Source of the DNA: Cytobacillus pseudoceanisediminis
GTDB taxonomy: Bacteria; Bacillota; Bacilli; Bacillales; Cytobacillaceae
DNA length: 64,000 bases
Assembly: GCF_023516215.1 (NCBI RefSeq)
Contig: NZ_CP097349.1
Location: forward strand, 2,790,001-2,854,000
Direction: 5' to 3'
This document shows, one piece after another, positions 29,056-38,372 of the stretch (the stretch's first letter is position 1; the number at the start of each line of letters is the position of its first letter). The notes under the pieces were generated by a model that searched no databases, was not told where the DNA came from, and saw only the letters and a program-made list of their open reading frames with translations. A program made the position numbers and the translations under genes.

Positions 29056-30165
29056 ATGGCAGAATTAAAGCTCGATAATATTTATAAAATTTATGACAAT
29101 AAAGTAACGGCAGTAGAAGATTTTAACCTTCATATACAGGATAAAGAGTTTATCGTATTTGTCGGTCCTTCCGGCTGCGGTAAATCCACAACTCTCCGTA
29201 TGATTGCTGGCCTTGAGGAAATTTCTAAAGGCGACTTCTATATCGATGAAAAACGTGTCAACGATGTCCCTCCAAAAGATCGTGATATTGCAATGGTTTT
29301 CCAGAACTATGCACTTTATCCGCATATGTCTGTATACGATAACATGGCTTTCGGTCTTAAGCTCCGTAAATTTCCAAAAGACGAAATCGACCGCCGTGTT
29401 AAGGAAGCAGCTAAAATTCTTGGTCTGGAGCCTTATCTTGACCGCAAACCAAAAGCATTGTCAGGCGGTCAGCGACAGCGTGTAGCCTTAGGCCGTGCGA
29501 TTGTCCGTGATGCAAAGGTATTCCTGATGGATGAACCTTTATCAAATCTTGATGCAAAGCTTCGTGTTCAAATGCGTGCAGAAATTGCCAAACTTCATCA
29601 GCGTCTTCAAACTACAACCATCTATGTAACCCATGACCAGACAGAGGCCATGACAATGGCTACCCGCCTGGTTGTTATGAAAGATGGAGTGATTCAGCAG
29701 GTTGGCGCACCTAAAGAAGTTTATGAGAAGCCTGAAAACGTATTTGTAGGCGGATTTATTGGTTCACCTGCCATGAACTTCTTTAATGGAAAGCTTGAAG
29801 ACGGCAAGTTTGTCATTGGCAAAACTCAGATTGCTGTCCCAGAGGGTAAAATGAAGGTGCTTCGTGAACAAGGGTATACAAGCAAAGACATTGTCCTTGG
29901 CATTCGTCCAGAAGACATTCATGATGAGCCGGTATTTATTGATGCTTCTGCCGGTTCTAAAATCAATGCCCGCATTGACGTTTCCGAACTGACTGGGGCT
30001 GAAACAATGATTTACTCAAGCATCGAAGGCCAGGATTTTGTTGCACGTGTTGATTCCCGCACAGATATTAAGCCAGGCCAAAATCTTGAGCTTGCTTTCG
30101 ATATGAATAAAGCTCATTTCTTTGATGCAAACTCCGAAAGAAGAATTCGTTCTGAAAAAGAATAA
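29056..30165 (+). CDS. msmX: MsmX/UgpC-type sugar ABC transporter ATPase
   Basis: This 369-residue ATPase has Walker A GPSGCGKSTT (residues 37-46), the signature LSGGQRQRVALGRA, Walker B VFLMDEPLSNLDAKL and the H-loop YVTHDQ, followed by the MalK-type regulatory domain (GIRPEDI). In B. subtilis MsmX energises several sugar importers whose own loci lack an ATPase. No permease genes are adjacent, consistent with a shared ATPase. GGGAGG precedes ATG 29056, and a cre-like site lies upstream. Confidence 0.95.
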   Translation: MAELKLDNIYKIYDNKVTAVEDFNLHIQDKEFIVFVGPSGCGKSTTLRMIAGLEEISKGDFYIDEKRVNDVPPKDRDIAMVFQNYALYPHMSVYDNMAFGLKLRKFPKDEIDRRVKEAAKILGLEPYLDRKPKALSGGQRQRVALGRAIVRDAKVFLMDEPLSNLDAKLRVQMRAEIAKLHQRLQTTTIYVTHDQTEAMTMATRLVVMKDGVIQQVGAPKEVYEKPENVFVGGFIGSPAMNFFNGKLEDGKFVIGKTQIAVPEGKMKVLREQGYTSKDIVLGIRPEDIHDEPVFIDASAGSKINARIDVSELTGAETMIYSSIEGQDFVARVDSRTDIKPGQNLELAFDMNKAHFFDANSERRIRSEKE

Positions 30166-30170
30166 TATTG

Positions 30171-30197
30171 AAGCCCCGTCGAAGACGGGGTTTTTTA
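30171..30197 (+). terminator. Terminator of msmX
   Basis: AAGCCCCGTC pairs with GACGGGGTT around a 3-base loop, followed by six T. Confidence 0.9.
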
Positions 30198-30214
30198 ATA
30201 CTGTCAGCTCCATT

Positions 30215-30457
30215 CTACTCTTTGATAAACTTTACTGAATCCTGACCGCATGATGGACACTTCAGCAAATGCGGACATTCTTCCCTTTGATAATCCTGGG
30301 GATAGCCATCTTCCAGTTTCATCTGGTCAATTGGCATATAGGCACTGTAATCATCGTAAAAATCCATTACTCTTCCACTGTCCTCCATACTGCTTCCACA
30401 GGTGCTGCAGGTTGCTTCCAGTTTCTCAAACCCGTTGCAGACAGGGCATATCGCCAT
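30215..30457 (-). CDS. Small double zinc-ribbon protein
   Basis: About 80 residues with three CxxC pairs: CPVCNG, CSTCGS and CPSCGQ, plus an extra Cys-His (ECPHLLKC). These can hold at least one zinc ribbon formed from the N- and C-terminal pairs. GAGAGGATT precedes ATG 30457. No specific family name comes to mind; a nucleic-acid or protein-binding role is typical for such ribbons. Confidence 0.72.
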   Translation of the reverse strand: MAICPVCNGFEKLEATCSTCGSSMEDSGRVMDFYDDYSAYMPIDQMKLEDGYPQDYQREECPHLLKCPSCGQDSVKFIKE

Positions 30458-30578
30458 TTCCAATCCTCTCACTTTCGTTAACTTATCTGATATTTACTAT
30501 GGTTTGTTTGTTTAAGCTTCGTTATGTAAAACTCCTAATCAGAAAGTCTCTTCAGGAAAAATTCCCGATTTTCTAAAA

Positions 30579-30607
30579 GAATAAACTATAATAAATCAAA
30601 CATAATA
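30579..30607 (+). promoter_or_regulatory. Sigma-G-type promoter of the second SASP gene
   Basis: GAATA at 30579-30583 and CATAATA at 30601-30607 are separated by 17 bases and fit the forespore sigma-G pattern. The start point would be near 30614, leaving a leader of about 135 bases before the gene. Confidence 0.7.
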
Positions 30608-30647
30608 GAGAGTAACAAAGCGACATCAAGCACTCGCAAAAAAACGA

Positions 30648-30710
30648 TGGGTTACGCCAGGCAGTGGAGCAGGATAAAATCCTTGCGCTGGTGCAATTCC
30701 AGCTAACCCA
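30648..30710 (+). ncRNA. Unassigned structured RNA element in a SASP mRNA leader
   Basis: Nested pairings are visible: TGGGTTA (30648-30654) with TAACCCA (30704-30710); CGCCAG (30655-30660) with CTGGTG (30688-30693, one wobble); and GCAGGAT (30669-30675) with ATCCTTGC (one bulge). An alternative hairpin GCTGG/CCAGC competes with the second. It lies between a sigma-G-type promoter and the SASP ribosome site. I cannot match it to a known riboswitch class. Confidence 0.55.
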
Positions 30711-30749
30711 ACCAAAAAACCAACACTTATATTTCGAGGAGGAAATCAC

Positions 30750-30968
30750 ATGAACAACCAATCATCTAGCAGAAGCAATTCCTCAAACCAATTATTAGTA
30801 CCAGGAGTATCACAAGCACTTGATCAAATGAAGTACGAAATCGCTACTGAATTTGGTGTAAACCTTGGTGCAGAAACAACTTCTCGCGCTAACGGATCTG
30901 TTGGAGGAGAAATCACAAAACGCCTTGTACAAATGGCTGAACAACAACTTGGCGGCGGTTCTTTCTAA
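30750..30968 (+). CDS. Alpha/beta-type small acid-soluble spore protein (sspB position)
   Basis: This 72-residue SASP contains [18 protein letters not shown] and the conserved [20 protein letters not shown] segment. It binds and protects spore DNA and is degraded by the GPR protease on germination. CGAGGAGG precedes ATG 30750. It occupies the place of sspB between yheE and yheH in B. subtilis gene order. It is nearly identical to the gene at 18774, apart from the N-terminal residues and tail. Confidence 0.95.
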   Translation: MNNQSSSRSNSSNQLLVPGVSQALDQMKYEIATEFGVNLGAETTSRANGSVGGEITKRLVQMAEQQLGGGSF

Positions 30969-31001
30969 TAAAGCAAGATAACAATTGAATAAATATGGCT
31001 T

Positions 31002-31032
31002 TGGCCCTCCTTTCTTAAAGGAGGGCCATTTA
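31002..31032. terminator. Bidirectional terminator between SASP gene and fumC
   Basis: TGGCCCTCCTTT at 31002-31013 pairs perfectly with AAAGGAGGGCCA at 31017-31028; it can serve both converging genes. Confidence 0.85.
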
Positions 31033-31036
31033 ATAG

Positions 31037-32419
31037 TTAGATCATTTTTTCGGGTACTACCCAATTCTCATATTGTTCTTCAGTAATATAGCCAGTTTTT
31101 AATGCTGCTTCTTTCAATGTTGAATTTTCTCTAAATGCGAGTTTTGCTATTTCCGCTGCTTTTTCATAGCCAATATGCGGATTAAGTGCTGTTACAAGCA
31201 TTAGTGACCTTTCAACATGCCCTTTAATCACTTCTTTATTAGCTTCCAGTCCCATCATGCAATTTTCATTGAAAGAGGCCATTCCATCTGCAAGAATTCT
31301 GATGCTTTGAAGAAGATTATAAATTATAACAGGCTTGAACACATTCAATTCGAAATTCCCCTGACTGGCAGCAAATCCAATCGACGCATCATTTCCAAAG
31401 ACCTGGCAAACCACCATCGTAAGGGCTTCACTCTGTGTCGGATTTACTTTGCCTGGCATGATTGAACTGCCAGGTTCATTTGCTGGTATCGATAATTCCC
31501 CAATTCCGCTGCGCGGCCCGCTTGCGAGCCAGCGGACATCATTCGCGATTTTCATTAAATCTGCTGCAAGCCCCTTCAATGTGCCATGAACATGGACAAT
31601 TTCATTATGGCTGGTCAGAGCCTGAAATTTATTTTCAGAAGAGCGGAATGAATAGCCTGTAAGTCTGGATATTTCGTTTGCCATTTCAGATCCAAATGAC
31701 TTATCTGCATTAATGCCTGTACCGACTGCAGTACCGCCAATGGCTAAGTCAAGCAGGTAATGCTTTGCATCCATCAGCATTTTTTCGTTCTTTTCAAGCA
31801 TGGCACGCCAGCCGCTGATCTCCTGGCCCAATGTAAGAGGAGTTGCATCCTGTAAATGAGTCCTTCCTATTTTCACGATTGTATTAAAGGCTTCCTCTTT
31901 CAATTTGACTGTCTTTATTAATTCCTTTAAGGATGGAAGCAGTTTTTCCTCCACCTCGGTATAAGCTGCGATATGCATGGCAGTCGGAAATGTATCATTC
32001 GAGCTTTGAGACATATTGACATCATCATTTGGATGAACTTTAATTTCTTGCTGACCCTTCTTGCCCAGCAATTCGTTTGCTTTTTTCGCGACAACCTCAT
32101 TTACATTCATATTTGATTGTGTGCCACTCCCTGTCTGCCAGACAGCCAGCGGAAAATGAGAGTCAAATTTATGATCAAGAACTTCATCACAGGCCCTTGT
32201 GATGGCATCCTTTTTATCATCAGACAGTTTCCCAAGTTTATTGTTGACCACTGCAGCTGAACGCTTTACCTTAGCAAAAGCATAAATCACTTCCATCGGC
32301 ATTTTTTCAATGCCGATTTTAAAATTATCCTTGCTCCGCTGCGTCTGGGCTCCCCAATATTTATCCGCAGGCACCTTCACTTCGCCAAGTGTATCCTTTT
32401 CAATTCTGAAATCAGCCAA
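31037..32419 (-). CDS. fumC: Class II fumarate hydratase
   Basis: This 460-residue TCA-cycle enzyme interconverts fumarate and malate. The fumarase/aspartase signature [11 protein letters not shown] is present (about residue 317), with [11 protein letters not shown], the catalytic histidine region [10 protein letters not shown], and [14 protein letters not shown]. The start is TTG 32419, nine bases after AAGGAGG. It is monocistronic. Confidence 0.96.
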   Translation of the reverse strand: MADFRIEKDTLGEVKVPADKYWGAQTQRSKDNFKIGIEKMPMEVIYAFAKVKRSAAVVNNKLGKLSDDKKDAITRACDEVLDHKFDSHFPLAVWQTGSGTQSNMNVNEVVAKKANELLGKKGQQEIKVHPNDDVNMSQSSNDTFPTAMHIAAYTEVEEKLLPSLKELIKTVKLKEEAFNTIVKIGRTHLQDATPLTLGQEISGWRAMLEKNEKMLMDAKHYLLDLAIGGTAVGTGINADKSFGSEMANEISRLTGYSFRSSENKFQALTSHNEIVHVHGTLKGLAADLMKIANDVRWLASGPRSGIGELSIPANEPGSSIMPGKVNPTQSEALTMVVCQVFGNDASIGFAASQGNFELNVFKPVIIYNLLQSIRILADGMASFNENCMMGLEANKEVIKGHVERSLMLVTALNPHIGYEKAAEIAKLAFRENSTLKEAALKTGYITEEQYENWVVPEKMI

Positions 32420-32502
32420 ATTTCATACCTCCTTAAATTAACACTATGATTCATATTTATTCTTTTCCCTTATTTCCAAACTTTAATGATAAAAATTGGA
32501 AT

Positions 32503-32534
32503 AAAAAAACTGCCGGGCGGTAAAGCCGGCAGCT
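32503..32534 (-). terminator. Terminator after the 27-residue membrane peptide
   Basis: On the minus strand CTGCCGG pairs with CCCGGCAG and is followed by seven T. Confidence 0.8.
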
Positions 32535-32616
32535 ATGCTTTCACAATAGTATATCCTATGAAGTATCCAAGTACCATAATACTTGCAATCACCAAAGTAA
32601 TAGAAAGTTCCTCCAT
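32533..32616 (-). CDS. 27-residue single-span membrane peptide
   Basis: The peptide (MEELSITLVIASIMVLGYF, then IGYTIVKA) is one hydrophobic helix with an acidic N-terminus. GGAGGAGATT precedes its ATG and a terminator follows the stop, so it is a complete small gene. Function unknown; too short for routine gene finders. Confidence 0.65.
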   Translation of the reverse strand: MEELSITLVIASIMVLGYFIGYTIVKA

Positions 32617-32814
32617 ATGAATCTCCTCCAGATATGTTTGATAATATCAAAGTACCATGAAATGACTGATCAGAAATTTTTTGCCCAGTACTATTTTGTG
32701 TCTGAAAAGTGAAATTTTATTGAACAAAATGTTTGTATAAATTACTTGGAATGCGATTTGCGGATAAATCCAAATTCTCTCGGATATGCTCATCATATCA
32801 AGGTAGCCTCAAAA

Positions 32815-32843
32815 CAAAAAAGAAAGCGCCATCCGGCGCTTTC
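32815..32843 (-). terminator. Terminator of bmrCD
   Basis: On the minus strand AAAGCGCC pairs with GGCGCTTT around GGAT, followed by a T run, just after the bmrD stop. Confidence 0.85.
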
Positions 32844-32846
32844 CTG

Positions 32847-34857
32847 CTATCCAGCAAGTGTTGATCCTTGCTGGAGCTGATACATTTGATAATATTTACC
32901 CTTTTGCTCCATTAATTCAGCATGGTTGCCTTTTTCAACTATTCTACCTCTATCCAGAACGAGGATTTGATCAGCATTTCGGATTGTCGATAGACGATGG
33001 GCGATAATAAATGTGGTTCTCCCTTTTTCAGCACATCCATGGCTTCCTGGATAATCAATTCTGTCTCAGTATCGATGCTTGATGTTGCTTCATCGAGTAT
33101 CAGGATGGCCGGGTCAAAAGCAAGGGCACGCGCAAAGGAAATGAGCTGCCTCTGCCCGCTGGAGAGCGTGCTTCCCTTCTCGATAACCGGCTCATCGAAA
33201 CCTTTTTCAAGATGCTGAAAAATCTTATCTGCTCCCACATCCTTTAGAGCCTTCTCCACTTTGTCTCGCGTTATTTCTGGGTCATCAAGACTGACATTGG
33301 AAGCAATAGTTCCTGTGAACAAAAAAGGATCCTGCAGGACGATGCCCATATGTTTGCGGAGCTCCTGCCTTGGAATCTGTTTTATATCCATTCCGTCGAT
33401 CATAATTTTGCCTTCCTGGCAATCATAAAAACGGAAGAGAAGATTCATGATTGAACTTTTCCCTGATCCGGTATGGCCTACCAGAGCAACTGTCTCTCCG
33501 TGGTTTGCTTCAAAATTTAGATCCTTCAGCACATATTCCTTCTCTTTATAGCCAAAGTGCACATGATCGAATGTCACATCCCCTTTATAGCGGGATATTA
33601 TATTATCACTAATATCAATGCCCTTTTCATCAAGCAATTTGAACACTCTTTCACCGGCAACAAGTGCCTGCTCCAGATTGGCCAATTGATTAACAATACC
33701 CTGCACCGGCTGAAACAGGCGGTTAATGTAGTCTACAAATGCATAAAGCATCCCGAGTGAAATGACAGATAATGCATTTAGCGACTCTCCCCCAAAATAC
33801 CAGATAAATGCAACAAAGACCACGTTTCTCAGCACTGCCACCAGATTATGTGAGGTCAGTGAATTGAGGCTCAAAAGTTTATTCTGGAAGGTAAAATGCT
33901 CTATATTCAGCTTTTCAAAATCCTTTTGTGTATCTTTTTCGCGGCCAAACGCCTGGATAATGTTCATTCCCTGTATCGATTCGTTCACCATGCCATTGAT
34001 ATCACTCACCCTGGAACGGATTACATGATTGTATTTCGATGCATACTTACGGTACACAATCGCCCAAACATATAAAATCGGGAGCAGGATTAAACAGATT
34101 GCAGCAAGCTTGGCATCTAAAATAAATAAAGCGATATAAATACCTGAAATATATATGGCACTTGTAAAAAAGGTTGCCAGTACTGTCACATAAAGCTCAC
34201 GTATGGCTTCTGTATCATTAGTTATTCGGGCAACCACCTTGCCTGCCGGCAGAGTGTCAAAGTAACTGATTGGCAGTCTTTGAATCTGCCCAAAGACATC
34301 CTCTCTCATTTGCTGAATGATCCTATTTGCCGACTTTTGCAGAAAAAACCGCTGACCGTACTGAAAAAAGCAGCGATGACCAGCAATCCAAAGTAAAAGG
34401 CCAAAAGCTGAACGATCTTAGGAATCTCAGGTGAATAAAAAAGCATCAGTTCTTCACCAGTCAAAGCCTTCCCTTCATATGTTTCGGTTTGGCCGCTTTT
34501 TTCTATAAGCAGTTTGCCGTCTTTATAGGTTCGTTCTCCATCAAAAGCAATGTCACCCCTGATAAAGACGAATTGGCTTCCTGCCTGCAGGATGCGGGCC
34601 TGATCTATTTTCTGCTCACCCTGATCAAGGTTTTTCTCTTTTTTATAAAAATGACCAGCGTATTCTACGGCACCTTCTCCGCCCTCTGTCTGATACCAGA
34701 CTGATTCTATGCCAAGAATATGGTCATCGATCATTTTCTTGGCTATGAAAGGCCCCGCCAGGTCTGCCGCTACAGCTATCGTAAGCATCAGCAGTGCCGC
34801 AATAATCGTTTTTTTATAATGAAGTGCATACCGGATTAAACGCTTCCCAGTGGTCAT
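32847..34857 (-). CDS. bmrD: BmrD (YheH), multidrug ABC exporter half-transporter (two frameshifts)
   Basis: Six membrane segments precede an ATPase domain with Walker [10 protein letters not shown], signature [15 protein letters not shown] and Walker [14 protein letters not shown]. The frame breaks at the A/T6 run 34343-34348 and the G3 run 33021-33023. Adding one base at each restores about 670 residues, B. subtilis YheH size, including the H-loop ([12 protein letters not shown]) and a C-terminus ending at 32847. An extracytoplasmic insert lies between the first two membrane segments (about residues 45-140). It forms a heterodimer with BmrC. The ATG overlaps the bmrC stop. Confidence 0.88.
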
Positions 34858-36611
34858 GAAATCACCTCCTCTTCCTCAGAGACTTGTGTTTGCTGCCTCA
34901 AAAATTGTTCCTTGTACCATCCATCTGCAGCCATTAAGTCCTCATGAGTGCCTTCTTCTGAAATTCCTCCTTCATCAAGGACGATAATATGATCAGCGTG
35001 CTGGACGGCTGACATCCTGTGGGTTGTAATTATTGTCGTTTTACCCTTGCGGTCAGTCCGGATATTATCAATGATCTTTTTTTCCGTTTTGGCATCAACG
35101 GCTGAAAGTGAGTCATCAAGGATCAGAATTTCCGGATCCTTCACTAGTGCACGAGCAATGGAAATCCGCTGTTTTTGTCCTCCTGATAAGGCCACTCCCT
35201 TTTCACCGACCAGTGTTTCAAGCCCTTCAGGCAGCAGTTCAAGGTCTTTGCGGAAAGCTGCCAAATCAATTGCCTTTTGCATATCTTCTACAGTCGCGTC
35301 CTCTTTTCCAAAAAGGATGTTTTCCCGGACAGTTCTGGAGAAAAGAACATGATCCTGTGGAACGTAACCGATCCATCCCCTCGTTCTTTCAAGCTCCTGT
35401 TCTTCAATTGGAACATCAGCAATTGCAAGCATCCCGGTGCCTGATGGGTATTCTCTTAATAGCTGCTTTATGAAAGTGGTCTTCCCGCTTCCTGTTTTCC
35501 CTACAATCCCCAGCGTTTCCCCGCGCTCGATATGCAGCTTAATCCCTTTGAGGTTAGCCGTTTTTGAAGAAGGATATTGGAAATGAACATCCTTAAAGGT
35601 TACACTGGCAGGCGTTTCAACGATATACGGGGATTCAGGATTCTTAATATCCTGCTTAGCGGACAATGTTTCCTGTACCCGATCAAGCGATGCATTTCCT
35701 CTTTGCATAACATTAATTAATTCTCCGATAGCGAACATTGGCCAAATCAGCATGCCTAAATACACATTAAATGACACGAGCTGGCCAAGGGTGATGGCTT
35801 GATGGAAAACAAGATAAGCACCATACCCCAGTCCTATAAGATAGCTTAAGCCCACAATCACCTTTATGGTTGGCTCAAAAAGAGAATCAATTTTAGCCAC
35901 TTCAATATTTTTGTTGTAAACATCTTCAGTGAGTTCATGGAAACGCTGCTGATCTGCTCTTTCCTGCACATAAGCGCGCACCACCCTGACTCCCGAAACA
36001 GATTCAAGAACCCGGTCATTGAGTTCTCCGAAGGCATCCTGAGCACTCATAAACCGTGTATGAATCTTCTTCCCGTAAATCTTTATCAGATAAGCCATGA
36101 TAGGCAGAGGCAATATTGCAGCAAAGGTTAGTTTCCAGCTAACCAGAAATCCCATTGTAAATAATATCGTCAGCATAAATACGCTGGAATCCACCAGTGT
36201 CAATATTCCAAATCCGGCTGTAACTGATATAGCTTTTAAATCATTTGTAGCCCTGGCCATTAAATCACCGGTCCGGTTTTTCTCAAAAAATGTTGGGGTC
36301 ATTTTCAATAGGTGTCCCATAAACTGTGAACGCAGTTTTCTTTCTACCAAAAATGCCCCTCCGAAGAGCTGATACATCCAAATATACGTAATTCCATAGG
36401 AAACAATTGTGATAATCGCCAATAAACCAAGGTACTCCATGATTTTAGCACTGCTCATTTCACCCAGATGAATGTCATCAATTGCCATTCCTACAAGCCT
36501 TGGAGGCATTACATCAAGGATTCCGACAATGATTAGCAGAGTAATAGCAATTGTGTACCTCTTCCAGTTTTCTTTAAAAAACCAGCTTAATTTTCCTAAA
36601 ATCGAAAACAA
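34854..36611 (-). CDS. bmrC: BmrC (YheI), multidrug ABC exporter half-transporter
   Basis: This 585-residue protein has six membrane segments and an ATPase domain with Walker A GKTGSGKTT, signature LSGGQKQRISIARAL and LILDDSLSAVDAKTEK, where aspartate replaces the catalytic glutamate. That is the degenerate site expected in one half of a heterodimeric exporter. The start is TTG 36611 behind GGGGAGAG. In B. subtilis BmrCD exports drugs and is induced by ribosome-targeting antibiotics through a leader peptide, BmrB; an equivalent leader is visible upstream here. Confidence 0.92.
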   Translation of the reverse strand: MFSILGKLSWFFKENWKRYTIAITLLIIVGILDVMPPRLVGMAIDDIHLGEMSSAKIMEYLGLLAIITIVSYGITYIWMYQLFGGAFLVERKLRSQFMGHLLKMTPTFFEKNRTGDLMARATNDLKAISVTAGFGILTLVDSSVFMLTILFTMGFLVSWKLTFAAILPLPIMAYLIKIYGKKIHTRFMSAQDAFGELNDRVLESVSGVRVVRAYVQERADQQRFHELTEDVYNKNIEVAKIDSLFEPTIKVIVGLSYLIGLGYGAYLVFHQAITLGQLVSFNVYLGMLIWPMFAIGELINVMQRGNASLDRVQETLSAKQDIKNPESPYIVETPASVTFKDVHFQYPSSKTANLKGIKLHIERGETLGIVGKTGSGKTTFIKQLLREYPSGTGMLAIADVPIEEQELERTRGWIGYVPQDHVLFSRTVRENILFGKEDATVEDMQKAIDLAAFRKDLELLPEGLETLVGEKGVALSGGQKQRISIARALVKDPEILILDDSLSAVDAKTEKKIIDNIRTDRKGKTTIITTHRMSAVQHADHIIVLDEGGISEEGTHEDLMAADGWYKEQFLRQQTQVSEEEEVIS

Positions 36612-36659
36612 CGATCTCTCCCCTTTCCCGCATGAAGCTCAAGTTTTAATCAAGAGCTT

Positions 36660-36686
36660 TCATACATAAACAGCAGCAAATTTCAT
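36660..36686 (-). CDS. 8-residue ORF (MKFAAVYV) downstream of the 18-residue ORF
   Basis: GGAGG, inside the end of the upstream 18-residue ORF, precedes the ATG at 36686; the ORF stops 49 bases before bmrC. It is too short to judge as a protein, but with the preceding ORF it suggests translational relay toward bmrC. Confidence 0.3.
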   Translation of the reverse strand: MKFAAVYV

Positions 36687-36688
36687 AA

Positions 36689-36745
36689 CTAGCCTCCATC
36701 CAGATCCTCCGGCAAAATTGTCTTTCTCATTCTTAAAGCATTCAT
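36689..36745 (-). CDS. 18-residue ORF between attenuator and bmrC
   Basis: The ORF (MNALRMRKTILPEDLDGG) has an excellent AGGAGG eight bases before its ATG. It lies between the attenuator terminator and bmrC. It may be a second leader peptide or a translational coupler; coding is inferred only from the ribosome site. Confidence 0.45.
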   Translation of the reverse strand: MNALRMRKTILPEDLDGG

Positions 36746-36856
36746 AAAATTATCCTCCTATCCTTGTATTGCTGCCGAAACAGCCGCTTATAAAAGCGTA
36801 CATATATGGATACAGGCTAAGCCTGCAACTCCTACTTTCAACTTTATATAATTGGA

Positions 36857-36933
36857 CAAAAAAAGACATACCGCGGCATGCGATATGTCTTAATAGACAA
36901 AAGAGCACACGTTACAAAATGTAACCTGTGCTC
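36857..36933 (-). promoter_or_regulatory. bmrCD attenuator: terminator plus competing hairpin
   Basis: On the minus strand a hairpin (36903-36933, GAGCACA and GTTACA arms, 13 bp with one mismatch) precedes an intrinsic terminator (36857-36890: AGACATA/TATGTCT plus four inner pairs, then seven T). The hairpin arm AGGTTACA can instead pair with TGTAACCT inside the leader-peptide codons (about 36984-36991). This allows ribosome position to decide between structures. Confidence 0.75.
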
Positions 36934-36959
36934 CTTCAAAATGTGCAGGCAGATCCTGT

Positions 36960-37040
36960 TTACATTTTTATATGCTTTAAAGGATAGGTTACAGATTTTC
37001 TTTTTTGAATTGTTTTTTGATGATGATGAATTAAGATCAT
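36960..37040 (-). CDS. bmrB: BmrB-like leader peptide, 26 residues
   Basis: AAGGAGGG precedes ATG 37040. The peptide begins MILIHHHQKTIQKRK and ends YPLKHIKM; it is basic with three consecutive histidines. It lies between a sigma-A promoter and the attenuator upstream of bmrCD, the position of bmrB (yheJ) in B. subtilis, where stalling of the leader ribosome by antibiotics allows read-through. The sequence is shorter than the B. subtilis leader, so the name rests on position and architecture. Confidence 0.7.
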   Translation of the reverse strand: MILIHHHQKTIQKRKSVTYPLKHIKM

Positions 37041-37077
37041 TTTGTAACCCTCCTTTTCATTTTTTTCCATATTGGTA

Positions 37078-37106
37078 AGATTATCACCGCTCTCACCAAA
37101 AGTCAA
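37078..37106 (-). promoter_or_regulatory. Sigma-A-type promoter of the bmrB-bmrCD unit
   Basis: On the minus strand TTGACT (37101-37106) and TAATCT (37078-37083) are separated by 17 bases, about 40 bases before the leader peptide start. Confidence 0.65.
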
Positions 37107-37159
37107 TCAGCCTTTTTCCTATTCTTGAAAATTTTCTGTCATTAACTCATTTAAAAAAT

Positions 37160-37490
37160 TTAAAACCCCGAGAACTGTCTGGCTCCACAAGGAATGCTTC
37201 GACAGCTTAATCATCGCACGACTAAAAGCGCTAGCTTTTAGGAGGAGCGCATCCCCCTCGAGGTCACAAGCTTGTCTTGTTGCGGCTCCTATGGACTCGG
37301 GGTCATAAACCGTTTCCTTTCAGAAGGAAGTACGCCTTCTTACAGGAACCGTCTTATGCCTGTCGTCCATGGGCCTTGCCGGGGGGCTCGTCTTGTGCTT
37401 GAGGCCCATAGGATGTGGGTCATGCAGACGTTGCCGCAGGACGTAGCGTTCTTAGTCTGCATTCCTTTTGTGGACAAGGCGCTTCCGCTT
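37160..37490. repeat. Dispersed intergenic repeat, family B (longest copy)
   Basis: It includes CTGGCTCCACAAGGAATGCT, ATCGCACGACTAAAAGCGCT, AGCTTTTAGGAGGAGCGCAT, CTCGTCTTGTGCTTGAGGCC, GTCATGCAGACGTTGCCGCA, TTAGTCTGCATTCC and GGCGCTTCCGC, matching pieces at 27480-27655 in the same order. Parts of the unit appear twice within it. No gene is visible between the bmr promoter and the hydrolase gene. Confidence 0.7.
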
Positions 37491-37492
37491 TC

Positions 37493-38281
37493 TTATGATG
37501 CCAATCTTCTTTTCTGCCTCCTGATGAAATCGATGGTTATCTGGTTAAAGGCATCAGGTTTATCAATATTGCATACATGTCCTGCACCTGTAATGACTTT
37601 GACTGTAGCTGTTTTTGCTTTCTGGGCAATGCTTCTTACAGACTTAATAAACAAATGGTCTTCCTGCCCCATGATGAAAAGGGTAGGGATGTGGGATATG
37701 CTTGACTGGATTTTTCCAAGGTAAGGATTGACTGACTTTGTTAAGGACAGCCAGTTGATAAATTCCTTTTGGCACATTTTTGCTGCCTGTCTTACGAAGG
37801 CATGTCTTGATTCAAGATGATTTCTTTTTGGCATGATAATCCAGGCAAACAGCTGATAAAGAAGCATATACGGCAGCATATACTTAGTTAAATTGGCAAT
37901 GGCTATCAAAAATCTTGTACGCCAGTTCAATTCTGTTATCGCTCCGCCCAAAATCATGGAAGCCACTCTTTCCGGATGATCCTGCGCAATTGTCTGAATC
38001 ACTATTGTTCCCAGCGAGATCCCTACGAAGTGAGACTCGGGGATATGGAGATGATCAAGCACCTCAACTATTTCCAGAGATACTTCCGAAAAATGATCTC
38101 CTTCTTCCCATGTGCCTCTTCCAGATTGACCATGTCCCCGCAAATCTACCAGCAGAACATTGAAATGCTTTTTATACTCTCTCATTTGTTTATACCAAAT
38201 TGCAGAGCTGCCCCCTGCACCATGAACAAAGGTAACCCATGGCAATGATTCATCTTTTACATACGTACGGTAATATAGCAT
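37493..38281 (-). CDS. Alpha/beta-fold hydrolase
   Basis: This 262-residue protein has the oxyanion motif FVHGAGGSS (about residue 19), nucleophile elbow GISLGT (serine near residue 94), acid in GQEDHLF and catalytic histidine in GAGHVCN. The fold and triad are clear; the substrate is not. It stands alone between two repeat regions. A clear ribosome site is not obvious upstream of ATG 38281. Confidence 0.85.
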   Translation of the reverse strand: MLYYRTYVKDESLPWVTFVHGAGGSSAIWYKQMREYKKHFNVLLVDLRGHGQSGRGTWEEGDHFSEVSLEIVEVLDHLHIPESHFVGISLGTIVIQTIAQDHPERVASMILGGAITELNWRTRFLIAIANLTKYMLPYMLLYQLFAWIIMPKRNHLESRHAFVRQAAKMCQKEFINWLSLTKSVNPYLGKIQSSISHIPTLFIMGQEDHLFIKSVRSIAQKAKTATVKVITGAGHVCNIDKPDAFNQITIDFIRRQKRRLAS

Positions 38282-38372
38282 ATAAACTCCAATCTACATT
38301 CAAATGTCATTTTCATAGTGTTGTTTTTAAAGGCTATTTTCTTAGAGATTGTCTTTTTGCCTATGAACTCAG

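Noticed and set aside
30648..30710. Cobalamin or c-di-GMP riboswitch upstream of the SASP gene
   Set aside because: Only one short hairpin resembles a riboswitch core; the conserved boxes of either class are missing.
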